Shown: one piece after another, positions 28,401 through 40,066 of the stretch
Position numbering within the stretch: position 1 is the first letter of the stretch
How the letters are laid out: each line of letters opens with the position of its first letter
Notes under the pieces: generated by a model
Database searches by the model: none
What the model saw: the letters and a program-made list of their open reading frames with translations, nothing else
Told to the model about the DNA's origin: nothing
Made by a program: the position numbers and the translations under genes
Origin: Apostichopus japonicus
Taxonomy: Eukaryota; Echinodermata; Holothuroidea; Aspidochirotida; Stichopodidae
Direction of reading: 5' to 3'
Assembly: GCF_037975245.1 (NCBI RefSeq)
Contig: NC_092583.1
Span: forward strand, 3,280,764 to 3,344,763
Length of the DNA stretch: 64,000 nucleotides

Positions 28401-28800
28401 TGCCAAATTTGGACCAAAAATGGAATGCCCCAACTATCCGTCAGGGTACTCATCTGGATTCGTTAAGCTCTGTGATGGATATTCCTCAAGTCTCAAGTGG
28501 ATTCCAGGGTACTTTAAGCTTCATTTTGCATTTTTAATACCATAAGGCTTTGAATAAAGTTTCATGGTATTTACTTTCATATGGGAAACAATATGAAGAT
28601 AATTATACCAGATTTTTAAAGAGAAGAGCTTTATACATCGTCTACATAATTTTGGGAAGAATTGAAAAAGTCGCGATTTTGGCAGAAATTTGGACCAAAA
28701 ATGGAATGCCCCAAATATCTGCCAAATATCATAATCCTTTGAATAAAATGTTATGGTATTTTCTTTCATATGGGAAACAATATGAAGATCATTATACATA
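28395..28800. repeat. Degenerate right edge of the satellite array
   Basis: A near-canonical monomer starts at 28,395 but diverges after about 28,527 (TGCATTTTTAATACCATAAG replaces the usual sequence). It is followed by a strongly diverged partial unit at about 28,690-28,800 that still shows GGAATGCCCCAAATATC and GGGAAACAATATGAAG. Nothing satellite-like is visible beyond about 28,800. Diverged edge units flanking a homogenised interior are usual for satellite arrays. Confidence 0.85.
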
Positions 28801-29144
28801 TCAAGTATGTTACGATGTAACAGGTAAGTTACGATTTTGATCAAACTATCCAACATATAGGGAAGAGCGCTCTACCCCAAATCCCAGCAAGGAAGTGAAA
28901 AATATACGAACCATAATATGAACCATATAACGAAAAGGAAAACAAAAAAAAGACAGTTACAAGGAATTTGTCTTCGTTCCTATTTTATTGCACGGAATTC
29001 TTCTCTTGGGTGATAACGTTAACCAGACCTTAAGCGAAGTACGTGGGGAAACTGAGTGATAGAAAAGAGTTTTGTTTAACAGAGTTTAGAACACAAAGAA
29101 TACCAGTACAAGTACAGACAGACGCCATCTTTAATCTATGCTAC

Positions 29145-29345
29145 TCTTTCAACTCTTTCTTCTCCCACAACTTCCTACGAACCTTCCTCTCTCTCTCCAC
29201 CTCTTTCTTTCTCTCCACCTCTCAATTCTTCTCATTCCAGTGCCTTTTTTTTATATTTATTATTTTGACTTACTTCAAAATTCCAAGAGAACAAATCCAT
29301 ACTTCCACAACAATTTTTTCTCTCTCTCTATCTCTATTAACCCTT
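29145..29345. repeat. CT-rich low-complexity tract
   Basis: About 200 bp are dominated by C and T with CTCTCTCTC and TTTCTCTCC runs. The open plus-strand frame across it is rich in Ser, Phe and Leu, as expected from such composition, and is not called as a gene. Confidence 0.75.
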
Positions 29346-31396
29346 CAATTTAGACACTTCCGTAAGTTCACAAATGGTCACGCAAACAAATTGTAAGATT
29401 GAACAATATCGTTTTCTTTCCAATGTGACGTAACCTGTTACAGATTATTTAGCAAGCTTCTTATTTCTTTCTTTCTTTCTCCACCACCCGCACCCCCACC
29501 CCCAAAACAAAATGAAGAAGAAACAATGTTTTCAAAATGCGACTAATATTTTGCAAGATTAATATGAGTAGACGAAACATTGTGTTCTCACTTTGCTTAT
29601 CTAAGGAAGGAAAAAATGGAAAACCATCTTATTCATTATTCATTTAAATGGCAGCGTTATTTCAAAATACATTACAATAGCATTTAATAAACACTTGTAT
29701 GAAGCACAAGTAACTGTATTTGTATTGTCTTGTTAGGGGAGAAGGGAGGGTGGGGTCTGGCAGAAAGTAACTGCAATTTTAACAGTCAAGAAATGTGGAT
29801 CAAAATAATATGGCTTTAGTATAATTTACATATAAATACATGCTGATAAGTGCTAGAAAAACAATGCCATTCTAAAATTCCAACGTTTTTCGTTGTCGGA
29901 TGGTATTTTAAGGCCAATCACACTATTTTTTCATACCCTGTTTTGAGGGTACATAGAACATTTTTCTTTTAATGCTCCGAAAAATGTTTTGTTCTATATT
30001 TCAGCTTTATCCTCTTGCCAATTTCTAGCGTTTCATAGAAATAGTGTTTTTCATTTTAATAAATACTAAATGAGGAACTAAATTCACCAAGCTAATAAAT
30101 CAAAGTTAACAGACTAGAATTATTTAAAAAAAAAAAAATTATATTTAATCTTAATAAAGAGATTAAAGGCAGATAAAGAAACTTAATTATGAACACAAAT
30201 GATATACATTACAGGTTATATAATGATGAAACAAAAGGAAAAAAGTAAAGAAAAAAAAAGGGGGCTGAAAAAACAAGTACAATTTTTATAAGCAGATGGA
30301 CAAATGATTTGCCCTTCCAAAAATTAAAGCAAAAATAATATACAGAGAGGCAGTTACAAATGGAAATAGAAAACCACCTTTTTTTCTTCTTTTAAGTAAC
30401 ATGAAAATAATATTTTTGATCTTTTGTACACCTTTCATTTCCCTTCCCGCATATATTAAATCTGTCTTAAAATACTCTTTTTCTTTAAAAAAAAAAATTG
30501 TAGAACTTTCAATAAGAGAAAAATAAACAAATCTATTTATCCTGTTAAAAATAAAATGACAGAAAAAGAAATTCCCCAAGGAAATTTGTGATTTGGAAAC
30601 CAGAAAGAATGATTTTGCAATGAAAATGTTGTCCTGAAAACCTGTGAGGTCACACGGAGGGGGGGGGGGTTAGGGAGTGAAGGAAGAAGAGGGAGAGGGG
30701 TGCAGATTTTGGACGACTTTGGAAGAGATCCTGTCCAACATGTAATAGCCGACATACCTGAGGTCTGATACAATGGCCCGTAAACTATGGGTTGGGGTCG
30801 CAGGATTTTCCAATTATCTATCTACATTTTGCCGACAGATCCATTAAGATACTTCTTTTGACATCAATTCAAATATTCCAAGATACCTTAATCCTCTTGG
30901 GCAGATCAGGAGTCGTGGACCAAATATGTTTCATCCCAACAACACAACACAGGCTTGAAAGTAGCTCCCCCTTCACAAGGAAACTATATAAAGAACTTGC
31001 TTACAGCAAGTATTTTTTTTTGCCAAAACCTCGACAGAGTAGAAACTGTCCTGTCCATACATCAAAATTGGACTTTTCCTCTCTTTCAAACTGACTAGAA
31101 ATTACGTGGGGCAAAGACCTCAACCAAATAGCGATTTTTGTCCTTTTCAAATCATTCCGATAACGAATGGTTTAACGATCTCTAAAATTTTCAGAACACA
31201 AAAAGCCCCTTTGGATGATGCAAGTAGTCCAACTATTCTTACATCATTAATACTGATTGGTATCGTGATGTTGATAGGCCACACCCTCTATGATTATTCA
31301 TGAGACTTTTCAGCCTATCTACATTTCCTAACTTCACCCATAAAAAATATGACTGAACCACTTTTCACACTCTTTCTAGCATATAACACAATGAAT

Positions 31397-31452
31397 ATGC
31401 ATTATGCTATTCTCATTAGCATAAATCTCATTAGCATGAAATCATTAGCATA
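31397..31452. promoter_or_regulatory. Cluster of ATGCTAAT-type (POU/homeodomain-like) sites
   Basis: Three copies of CATTAGCAT (reverse complement ATGCTAATG) begin at 31,414, 31,429 and 31,443, preceded by TATGCATTATGCT at 31,397. ATGCTAAT is close to the octamer ATGCAAAT bound by POU proteins. A further ATGCTAATCATATGCAAAA string lies at about 32,282-32,300. Regulatory activity is inferred only from motif clustering in AT-rich DNA. Confidence 0.3.
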
Positions 31453-32544
31453 ATGCTTTCCTCAGCAACCGATGTTTGCTGTTTCCCCCTGAGGAAACAT
31501 TTTCCAACCCAACTATGTTCTCTTAGTTTGAATTTCGTGGGCGAAATGGGATTGATATGTAAGAAAATATATTTTTGTTAACCTTTTAATAGTCCTAAAT
31601 GATAATATCTATGAGGAAACTCAAACCTGAAAATGCATACATAATGAAAAACACTGATACATGTGCATAGATGAAATAAAGAGAAATAAAGCTTTGTCTC
31701 TGTTTGTGTTTTTAATCTGTACAAAATATTCTTCACTTCTAGCCACCTTTACACATTTTAAACACGCCAAAATTTTCCTACGGGAAAAATCCCGCAGCCA
31801 TATAACATCTGACAATTGGTCATGTTATATGATGCTTCTGTTCCGCGTGGATTCAAAGAACCAGATTGTCAGATTTTACTTTGGTAACAGCATTTCTTTT
31901 TGCCAATAACAAAACTTAGTGATACATCATTTGGCATTTCATTTACATAACCAGTTTCATTCCTTCAAATGTTACCTTTTCAAGCCATTTCACCCTTTAA
32001 TCTATTTTTTCAAATCTAACCGAAATTCCTTCTACATGTAGAAATGGTTGAGTTGTTACTTACACATAGCTTTGAGTGAATTACTCAATGGCTGGCTAAT
32101 GATAACGTTGAAGTGCCACTTAGACCGAACAGCCATTTTCAAACAACCCATCCCAAGAACAACCAACAAGAAAAATATAAATATAAATAGGTAGAAATTT
32201 TTATATGCGAGAACTTACAAAAACAAGTAACTGACAGCTCCTACAGTTCTACATTAATTATATGTTAATCATGTAAATACTATGCTAATCATATGCAAAA
32301 TCAGATGAAGCAAAACAAACCACTTAAAGAGATAAATAGATGAAGGGTGGAGAAATCTTGGAATGCAGTTGTCTCATGAATTCGTCGTACGTACGAGTTA
32401 ATTAAAATAGATCCCTGAATTACAGCTTTGTATTTAGTTGATACCTGTATCACAAACAAGGCACTTGAAACAATAAGGCTTTGTACATTAAGACAATTAT
32501 TTTGGCCACATCCACCCAATGTAACCGCAAGTAACCTTAGTTCA

Positions 32545-32622
32545 TTATTTTTTTTAAATGGATTTTTTTTTTTTCATTTTCATTTTCAATTTTTTTTGTT
32601 TTTTTTTTTGGGGGGGGGGGGG
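32545..32622. repeat. Poly-T tract followed by poly-G run
   Basis: A low-complexity stretch of T runs separated by ATTTTCA-like pieces ends in a run of about 12 G. Similar G runs of 8 or more recur at 30,660, 37,110, 42,311, 47,467, 50,295, 51,097 and 55,326, so they are a general property of this genome region. Confidence 0.7.
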
Positions 32623-35139
32623 CTTTATTGGTTCAGACAAGGCCCTTCTAGAACGATATAAACAGTTAACCCGATACGACATATCATGACCCTGTGAAAA
32701 AAAACGGTTTCAAAAGAAAACTGCAAGGCATAAATTCCTTCGGTGCCACGTATATGCAAGAATAGAATTAAACACTACATTTTCTCCAAAATGTGGGGAG
32801 TTAGCATGCTATCATTTACAGATGCTTTGACTTTTTGGGCTCCCATTTTGGGATGCAGGGATGAGTGGGGTTGGGGGAGGGGAGTTTGTTACAGTGTACA
32901 AGACATTGATTAACAACCTTTTCTTAATCCTCATTCTAGCATTTACACACCATCTTGGCCAGTCGTTATGTATAGGAAACATGTCAAAGGTCGCAAGATA
33001 TTTCGCTCCCTTTTCAAACAGAAAAAAAAGAAGAAAAAGAAAAGGAGGGAATTGTAATACTGAAATTCTTTCTCCGATTGAGCTGTTGTCTAAAATGTAA
33101 GGCACTGGCAAATTCAAACCCAAAAGAAAGAAAAGAAATCATCACCCCAACATCACCGAATGCCCTTAAATCTGTCCCGTTATTAAACAAATCCAGAAAC
33201 ATTTTTTTAAATTAAATCCTTCTGCCTAATCACCAAATTCCTTTCATTCTGAGTATAATGAATAATCCCGATATTCCCAGACATTTTGCTTTTTTTACAA
33301 TTTACAAATTCGTCCAGTTTCAAATGCCATATAAACTCTTTTTGGGACAACCTGCCATTCAACATAAGATCGGGACTGAGATCTTTGTTTTGATCCTAAA
33401 ATGTTATCAGAAGACGACTGCACCCAGACAAGTAAACATAAATATACTTAGGCCGTATTTCCTCCATTTGATTAGTGTGTTAGGCTAACTCTTTACTGCT
33501 TGTGAGTTGAGCTTGTGAGAAGAGAATTTGATGTGATGTAAATACACTATGCATTTGTTGATAAAGGCAGAATATAACTTTACCAACTGTCACTCTAGTA
33601 CCCTCCTAGCATCCCTTAATTCCCTGCCTCCCACCTCCTATTTCCATTAAGAATTAAAAAGGTCACTTTCAGTCGAAAGAAGTACAAGCTGAATCTACCT
33701 TCTTTACATGACAAACAATAAAACGTTTGATTGCGTAGCTATGACATCTCTCCAACTTTTTCAAATTCCTAAAATTTGAGATTCGACAACAGTACACAAT
33801 TACATACCAATTACATCCACACAAATTATGCTGTAACCTTGACGACATACCAAACGATCTGTTATGTCATAATTTAACAGTGCCTGTTTACATGGATTTA
33901 TGACCCAATAGAGGAAACCGTCCAGATATAAATTAATGCAAAAGGTATAACACAAAAGAGTTTGAAAAAGAAAAGAAAAAAAAAAGACAGAAAAAAGTTA
34001 AACCTTTCCCAAACTTCTAAATCAGAAGACAATAATAATATTGAATTTTTACTTCTGAATAAACTGAAAGAATAATTTAAGTATATTATTTTTTATGCTT
34101 TTTGGGTGATGTGCCATTTTCTTATATGAAACATTGAAATACAGATGGATGCATGCCGCACCCTAATTTTTTTCCCTTTTTCTTTGTGCCTTTTTTCTTG
34201 GTTTGGCCCAATTTATTTCATGGCCCATCCAGGGCCTGGGAACTTCTCCTTTTGTGACCTGTTTTGTAATTTCTGTGACTCTCCAGAGTTTGTCGACAAC
34301 ATTTTGAGGATTCATAAATGACAAGGCGATGTTAACTGGACTAAGATGGAAAAGGGTAAATCATCTTCAGCAATTTTTTTTGTTTTCCTTTTTTATTTGG
34401 ATAAATATTATTATAACATTACAACGAAGTGGCCTACAGAAAAGATTAAACAAAAACTTGACAAATTTCAATAGTATGGGTTTCAGGAAATGGTTTTAAA
34501 GGAATCTATAAACAGTGGATCAAAGACTTTAGATTCCAAATTTGCAGAAATATAATCTTAATTAGAAAAGACCTGCGATTGATTTCTTATGCAGCATTGA
34601 GAGAGGTAAGATAATGAAACCAAAAATAAACAATTTCACAGAAAGAAATAGAAATTTATTGAACAAAAATAATAATTCTGAGATAGAGGATGAAGAGTAC
34701 ATTTGAGCCCGAAAAATATGAAAATTTTGGGTTGACAATTTCTCGTTTGAATTGAAATTTTCTTAAGTAAATACTGCCACAGTAACATTGTAACATTAAT
34801 TTACCCACAATTCCATGTGTTTGACTTTGCGAAACAGAGAAGACTGGATCTTCTTCTTCTCTGGGATTGAATGATGATAATTAATCTGTTTCTGAAAACT
34901 TTGGAAATGTTCTCATCAGCTCTAGTAGCTCAAGTAAAAACTGAAAATGACCATTCAAGTGTTTCAACACTTCCTTGGTGAAGTGAGAATTTATGACTTT
35001 TCCAGGACAGAGTTGAGAATTCAAAGATTTTTTCATAAAACATGTCTGCACATGTTTCAGAGTGATTTTTATGAGCAAGGAAAACATGTCCACAACAGAC
35101 AATTTAAAGAATATAGTTCCATTACATGACTTTTGACTA

Positions 35140-35145
35140 TTTATT
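35140..35145 (-). promoter_or_regulatory. Candidate poly(A) signal AATAAA
   Basis: Minus-strand AATAAA lies about 460 bases after the stop codon of the SPATS2-like gene and is followed by a G/T-rich stretch (TGTCTGTTGTGG) about 45 bases later on the minus strand. It is the first canonical hexamer I see after the stop. Other minus-strand AATAAA motifs occur further on, for example at 34,212-34,217, so the real 3' end is uncertain. Confidence 0.35.
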
Positions 35146-35607
35146 CTCTCTTTCTGCCATAACTATATTGCAGCCTGAAAATTGATTTTCAAATTTCCAG
35201 GACGGTTCCAACTTTTCCATGACCTGTGGAGGAATCGGAATCATGCCATTCTCTGAATTAATTTTTCCACTCTGTGGAAGAGCCGTTTTGTACGAAGAAC
35301 ACTTTGTTTCATTTCTATCATTTTTGTTGCAAAAGGACATGATACGTCACTTGCTTTTTGTCTTTTACAAAGCAAAACCTAGCATATGAAAAAGAGTAGC
35401 TAGTGGTAAGGCTGGAAAAATGTCAGTAGAAAGATGAAAAAAGAAATAGATATAATAAAAGGGGAAAAAAACAAAACTTATATATCATATCAATTGGAAA
35501 TAACAAAGGCAGCAGAATGCAGATATGCTCCAATCGCTCCATCGAGATAAAAGTCAAAAGTACTTTTTTTTTGTTCTTCCTTACAATTCCTCATGAGTCG
35601 ATCCCAA
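35146..35607 (-). other. Probable proximal 3' untranslated region
   Basis: This is the interval between the stop codon of the SPATS2-like gene and the first AATAAA. It is AT-rich with no conserved coding content. Assignment as UTR follows only from position. Confidence 0.4.
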
Positions 35608-36606
35608 CTATTTTTCGCCGCCATCTTCTTCACAGTCTTTGCCTTTGATCTCGCCCTCCACTTTGCTATCTCCGTTCACCATCACGACCGATTCTTTCAC
35701 GGCACTCTCCATTTTCTCTCTCTCGATGATTTTCTTCGCTTCTGTCGAAGAGGTAGACGTCTCCTCGTGGTGGTTCACCTCTGCCGCGTTGTCGTCCCCG
35801 TTGGCGCTGCCGTTGGTCAACGGTTTGCTTGGAATGACTTTCTTCTCTAACGGTTCCGAAGATCTGCTATCCTTTCCCGGCGAGGAGGCCGGGGTGCTCT
35901 CTACGGAGACCGCGCTCTCCGAACCGCCCCCGTTCGCAATTTTGATCGATGGTGGAGTCACCTTGGCTTCACCGTTGGGTACGGTAGGACCGTTCTTGAC
36001 GACCTCAACCGGCTTGTCAGGGCTCTTTGGTCCATTTTCGGTGACCTTTGGTCCGTTATCTTGAGGCTTGGAGGTTTCTGAAGCTTCCCGTTCCTTCCCC
36101 TCAACTTTCTTAGGGCTATCACCGCCCTGGGGCCCCTCGCTCCCCTGGCGCCCGTCGTTCCCCTGGCGCCCCTCTTGCCGCCTGCGGTGCTGATTCCTTC
36201 GAGTGAAGTTCCTTTGTTTCTTGGGGCTCTCTGTTTGGTTGTCTCCGCTTCCACCTTCAACCACCTTGCTTTCTGCTTGCTCTGGCTTACCTTCGGTCCT
36301 GGGTGCTCTGGCTTGTTGATGACCCCCCCGGCTACCGCCTCTGCCTCTCCCCTCTCTCCTGGGAGGGCGCTGGTTCTCTCCACTGCTCTCCTTCTGTCCA
36401 TCGTTGTTCTTTTGGGCGCTGCCGCTGTCCGTCCTCTTTCTGTTGGCTTCTTGGTTACCTCTGTTCTGTGGCCTCCTAGGACCTTCTTGGTTACCCTGGG
36501 GTCTCCTACCTTGGTCCTTGCTCCCGCTGTTCTCCCTCCTACGTCCCGCTCCACGCCCACCGGGCTGATTCCGCGGGCCATTCCTTGGTGGACCGCTTCC
36601 GCGGGC
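35608..36606 (-). CDS. SPATS2: SPATS2-like last exon: RG-rich to acidic C-terminal tail (residues 480-811)
   Basis: Acceptor TTGTCTCACCAG precedes GCC CGC GGA and the frame runs 332 codons to a TAA at 35,608-35,610. The start has RG and GRG motifs ([24 protein letters not shown]), the middle is Lys/Glu/Pro-rich, and the end is acidic (CEEDGGEK). This agrees with the basic, glycine- and asparagine-rich tails of vertebrate SPATS2 proteins but is longer. The exon is clearly more GC-rich than its flanks, which explains the long antisense open frames. Arginine methylation and RNA binding are plausible for RG motifs, but nothing here proves them. Confidence 0.93.
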   Translation of the reverse strand, partial: ARGSGPPRNGPRNQPGGRGAGRRRENSGSKDQGRRPQGNQEGPRRPQNRGNQEANRKRTDSGSAQKNNDGQKESSGENQRPPRREGRGRGGSRGGHQQARAPRTEGKPEQAESKVVEGGSGDNQTESPKKQRNFTRRNQHRRRQEGRQGNDGRQGSEGPQGGDSPKKVEGKEREASETSKPQDNGPKVTENGPKSPDKPVEVVKNGPTVPNGEAKVTPPSIKIANGGGSESAVSVESTPASSPGKDSRSSEPLEKKVIPSKPLTNGSANGDDNAAEVNHHEETSTSSTEAKKIIEREKMESAVKESVVMVNGDSKVEGEIKGKDCEEDGGEK

Positions 36607-39600
36607 CTGGTGAGACAACAGAAAAACATATTGACAATGACAGGCTGCTGGAGGCACTGGGTTGCCTTGACTATTGCAAAAAAAGGATGCCCCCATCCTC
36701 CAGCCCGACTCAACCCCCCCCCCCTCCTGATCGAACCCACGTCACACTCGCGATGATAGGTCACAAAGGCAATGTTAGTTTGCTGCATGTCATAAAATAT
36801 CTTAAGCCCTCTGGTTATGCTTACAGCTTTTTGGCCATCTTATATTCTAGTTCATCAGTTTCTTGCGTCGACGTCGAAACAGACTTTTCTAGTTTTTCAA
36901 AAAAAAACAAATAACATGAATACTCCACCCTAATCTCACCCACACTTTGGTAAGCTGAGTGTAAAAGCCTGCTTTGGACATGAATGGCAGGACTGAAGAA
37001 CAAATCCAAAATTTATCCTGTTTGCATATTTACGAGGGACGAGCTGTACCTTCTTTCTCACGACACTAAAATTCTTGTCACACTCTCGGATAACAGAGTG
37101 CAATCGTAGGGGGGGGGGGGGGAAGGTCAGCCAGAAAGCAAAGTGCGTTACTGTTACTAAGTCTTTCGGCTAAATAACTGTCAGGTTTTCTTTAACTAAA
37201 TCAGCCAATATTATTATTAATTTTTTTTTTACCATTCCATTCGAAGCCAACCTCCTCTCTCCTTCAGAGCAATAAACTATGGCAATGGTTATTATCTGAC
37301 AGCGTTCTAGTTTCGATGGCTTTTGTTCTGGTGTCATTCCCTTCGTCATCATCGCTTTTCATTCTCAAACCCTAAAAGGGCCCTTACCTTGATTTTCTGT
37401 TGAAGTTTAGCTGCGAAATTATCGGCTTCGACGCTGAGGTCCATGTCGGGTGACTTGGGGCTAGTACTGTCGGGCGACTTGAGGCTCTCGGAGAGGGAGA
37501 CGCCTCTGCTCAGCGTCTGAGGAATGTCTTCACAGACCGAGGTCGTGCGGCTGATGGAGCTGAGGCTGGAGATAGAGGGCCTCCTCGAGGAGTACCGACT
37601 GATCTCCATGTTGACCTCACCGTACTTCTTGACTTCGGCGATGAGCGGGTCGGGAGTGTACGTGAACCGCATCGTCTGGGCTATCTCCTCGTCCGTCTTA
37701 CGGTCGGACACGAAATGCTGAACGAGAGAGGTAGAGGAGAGAAGGTAATGACACTTGCAACTTTTTGACCAAAAAAAAGAAAGAAAGAGGATTCGCTGGG
37801 CACTACGATGTAATTTCTTAAGTAGCCTTTCCTTGATTTACTTCCCGAAATTGTAATCTTTGTGAGGTTATTGATGAACTAAATTGGAAAAAATCAATTG
37901 AAGAGCAGCGAAGGCAGTGGCAAGCCAGCTATACAAACTGCATGTTCCTCCTCTAAACATCTGCGAGTTCTGCAATCTGTTGATAAGGGAGGGTGGGGGG
38001 GTGGGGATTGTGGGATGGGAGTGGGTGAGGACTACTTGTTTAGGGGCCTTTCGGAGGTATTCTTACAGAAGACCTGCATACCTCCCATTGTTGCAAGTTC
38101 TTTCTGCTGAGGCTTCGAGAATTATGAGAGGCCCAGATGACACGGATTAAACTGGAAAGCACTCTCTCAGCTTTCACAAGCCAGGCGTATTTTACATTAA
38201 TTGAGTTGTGTGGAATTTCCTGTTCTAGTAATGACCTCCTCTTGCCCTTCTTCAGTACCCCATTTGAGGAACCCAGCAGCAGGGACCCCATTTTAGGCTC
38301 TTTTTGGTTTTTGTTATACCTCTTTACAACTTTAAACCTGTCCGTTATTCCTTTGTTCTGCGGAACAATGATGCTACATCTGAGGCATCCATTGCTCTGA
38401 GGAACAAAAGCGCCCCATCTTGAGGCATTGGTTGTCGCCTGATGGTAATATCATCTGATCATTAACCTTGGTCTGAGTTCTGGACATTTCCTGTTCAGCA
38501 ATCATGAGCTCCTATTTTCACCCCATTTTGGGACCCCAATTGAGGAACCCTAAAGCAACCCCTGAGACCTCTCTTTGTTGACAGATTGGGTTTTTATTGC
38601 CCTTACCTTTAAACTTGCCCGTAGTTCTAAGAGTTCCTGTTCGGATAATGAGTTGGCTTTTGCTATCTTCATCTTCAACTCGGACGCTGTCTTGATTCTG
38701 GTATCTATAAGAGATTCTGTGGATTAAAGAGAAAAATATTATGAAAAGTGCTGACAAAATTCCACCCATGGCCAGTAAAATTGTTACCTATAAAATCCGA
38801 TATTAAAGGTACAACATACGAAAACATTAAAAAGGCAGTATGGAAGTGCAAATCAAAGACGTAATGTAGCCTGGGCTCAATTTTGAAGACTACTATAAGT
38901 TTTCACAGCTTGTTCACTATGTTAGAATGGTTGACAGGGATGGGGAGGAGGGTGAGGGAGAGGGGACAGTGGGGGGTGAACAATAATTTTTTTTTAACTT
39001 AAAAAAAGTGATGCTCAGTCCTTATTACTAATACACTATCATATATGATTGTGACACTGCAAAACAAGGATGTTATTTTCAATACATGACAATATTTTGT
39101 GACTATAATGCAATATAAAAACAAGATTATTTAAGAGAAGTACCATTAAGAAAACATTTCTTAGAAAATTAACCCTTTTTATTCCTCCTCGTTTTTAATG
39201 TAATATTATGCTTCCTAATAAATTCACACATTTTACTTTAATTTTTAATGAAAATTAATGCACTTTATCAACTACAAATTAGTTATTCATGTGCTAAACA
39301 TATATTAAGTCACCCAAAGTGAAGAAAAAAAAGTAACAAAAAATTGTATTTTTTTAACTCTGTTGCTTGGTGACTGTTGCTTGATTTAAACATTTGTCAT
39401 CATGTTGTATACAAAGTCTATGAGTTTCATTAAATTATCCAATTACTGCTTTATGTTGTAAAGAGCACAGCAAATATGACTCATATTTCTAAATAATTCA
39501 AGATGCAGTATAAGGAAGGCTGTTGCACATCATATTCTGTGACTACCCCACCACTTTTAATAGCTGACGCTAGTAGTTCCCTTCTTTTACCAAACCTTGC

Positions 39601-40031
39601 ACGAACTGAAGAGGCATCGCACTTTGCTATACATTGCACTGATAGACACTGATAGTATAGTTGCCATGTTTGTATGTCAAATTGTAATGCCCTTTTTGTG
39701 ACCACTGAATGTGACCACTGAATGTGACCACTGAATGTGACCACTGAATGTGACCACTGAATTTTTCCCGGTACATACCTGTCTGTCGCTTAATGTCGTT
39801 GAAATCATTCAACAGCACAAGTTCCCTCTCATGGAGCCTGAAAGATTGACAAAAAAATAACAAAATATCGTAAAAACTAACAAAATGACAAATTATCGTC
39901 CAAAGGAAACAACTGCTAATTACTCATTAATTTATATATACTTAAATATATATATATATACTTAAATATATATATATATACTTAAATATATATATATATA
40001 TATATTCATATATATATATATATATATTTAC

Positions 40032-40066
<35 letters not shown>

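Larger units (their letters stand above)
1..28800. repeat. Large tandem satellite array, about 323 bp monomer
   Basis: The whole interval consists of head-to-tail copies of one AT-rich monomer. The marker AGCCTTAC recurs at 2, 325, 648 and 976, giving periods of 323 to 328 bp. Two types share the distal two thirds (from ATTCCTTTGAAT to the palindrome ATTTTGGCCAAAAT) but differ in the first 150 bp. Type A reads GGAATGCCCCAAATATCCGT and type B reads GGAATTTCTTAAATTTACGT. Some units carry an extra AATATTAT-like insertion. Dividing length by unit size suggests roughly 90 full or partial units (an estimate, not a count). Many copies carry an AAGCTT site and the only regular CpGs lie in TCGCGA. The left end is outside the window. 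I do not recognise the family. The reading frames inside it, up to about 140 codons, are repeat by-products. Confidence 0.97.
28801..35139. other. Non-coding interval between the satellite and the gene
   Basis: I find no reading frame with recognisable protein similarity here on either strand; the longest are about 100 codons and biased by homopolymers. Visible content includes a CT-rich tract, oligo-A runs (30,127; 30,245), an 11-G run at 30,660, poly-T followed by poly-G at 32,545-32,622, and several TTTATT hexamers that read AATAAA on the minus strand. Part of this could be the distal 3' untranslated region of the SPATS2-like gene if its first poly(A) signal is not used. Confidence 0.5.

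Noticed and set aside
28025-28453. A 142-codon minus-strand frame and many near-identical 77-100-codon frames within the array
   Set aside because: They recur because the monomer recurs. Monomer length is not a multiple of three, frames break at random variants, both strands are open alike, and no known domain appears.
1-28800. CENP-B box in the satellite
   Set aside because: The closest text, GCTTCGTTTCGCATT, lacks the A and CGGG positions of the TTCGNNNNANNCGGG core.
1-28800. CRISPR-like array
   Set aside because: There are no short repeats with unique spacers; the whole monomer is repeated and the host DNA is eukaryotic.
29043-29396. 117-codon plus-strand frame
   Set aside because: It crosses the CT-rich tract; its Ser/Phe/Leu content follows from composition and no similarity is recognised.
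35958-36788. Long antisense and alternative frames over the last SPATS2-like exon (up to 276 codons)
   Set aside because: They are shadows of the GC-rich RG-coding exon; the called frame has conserved upstream exons in phase and a proper acceptor.
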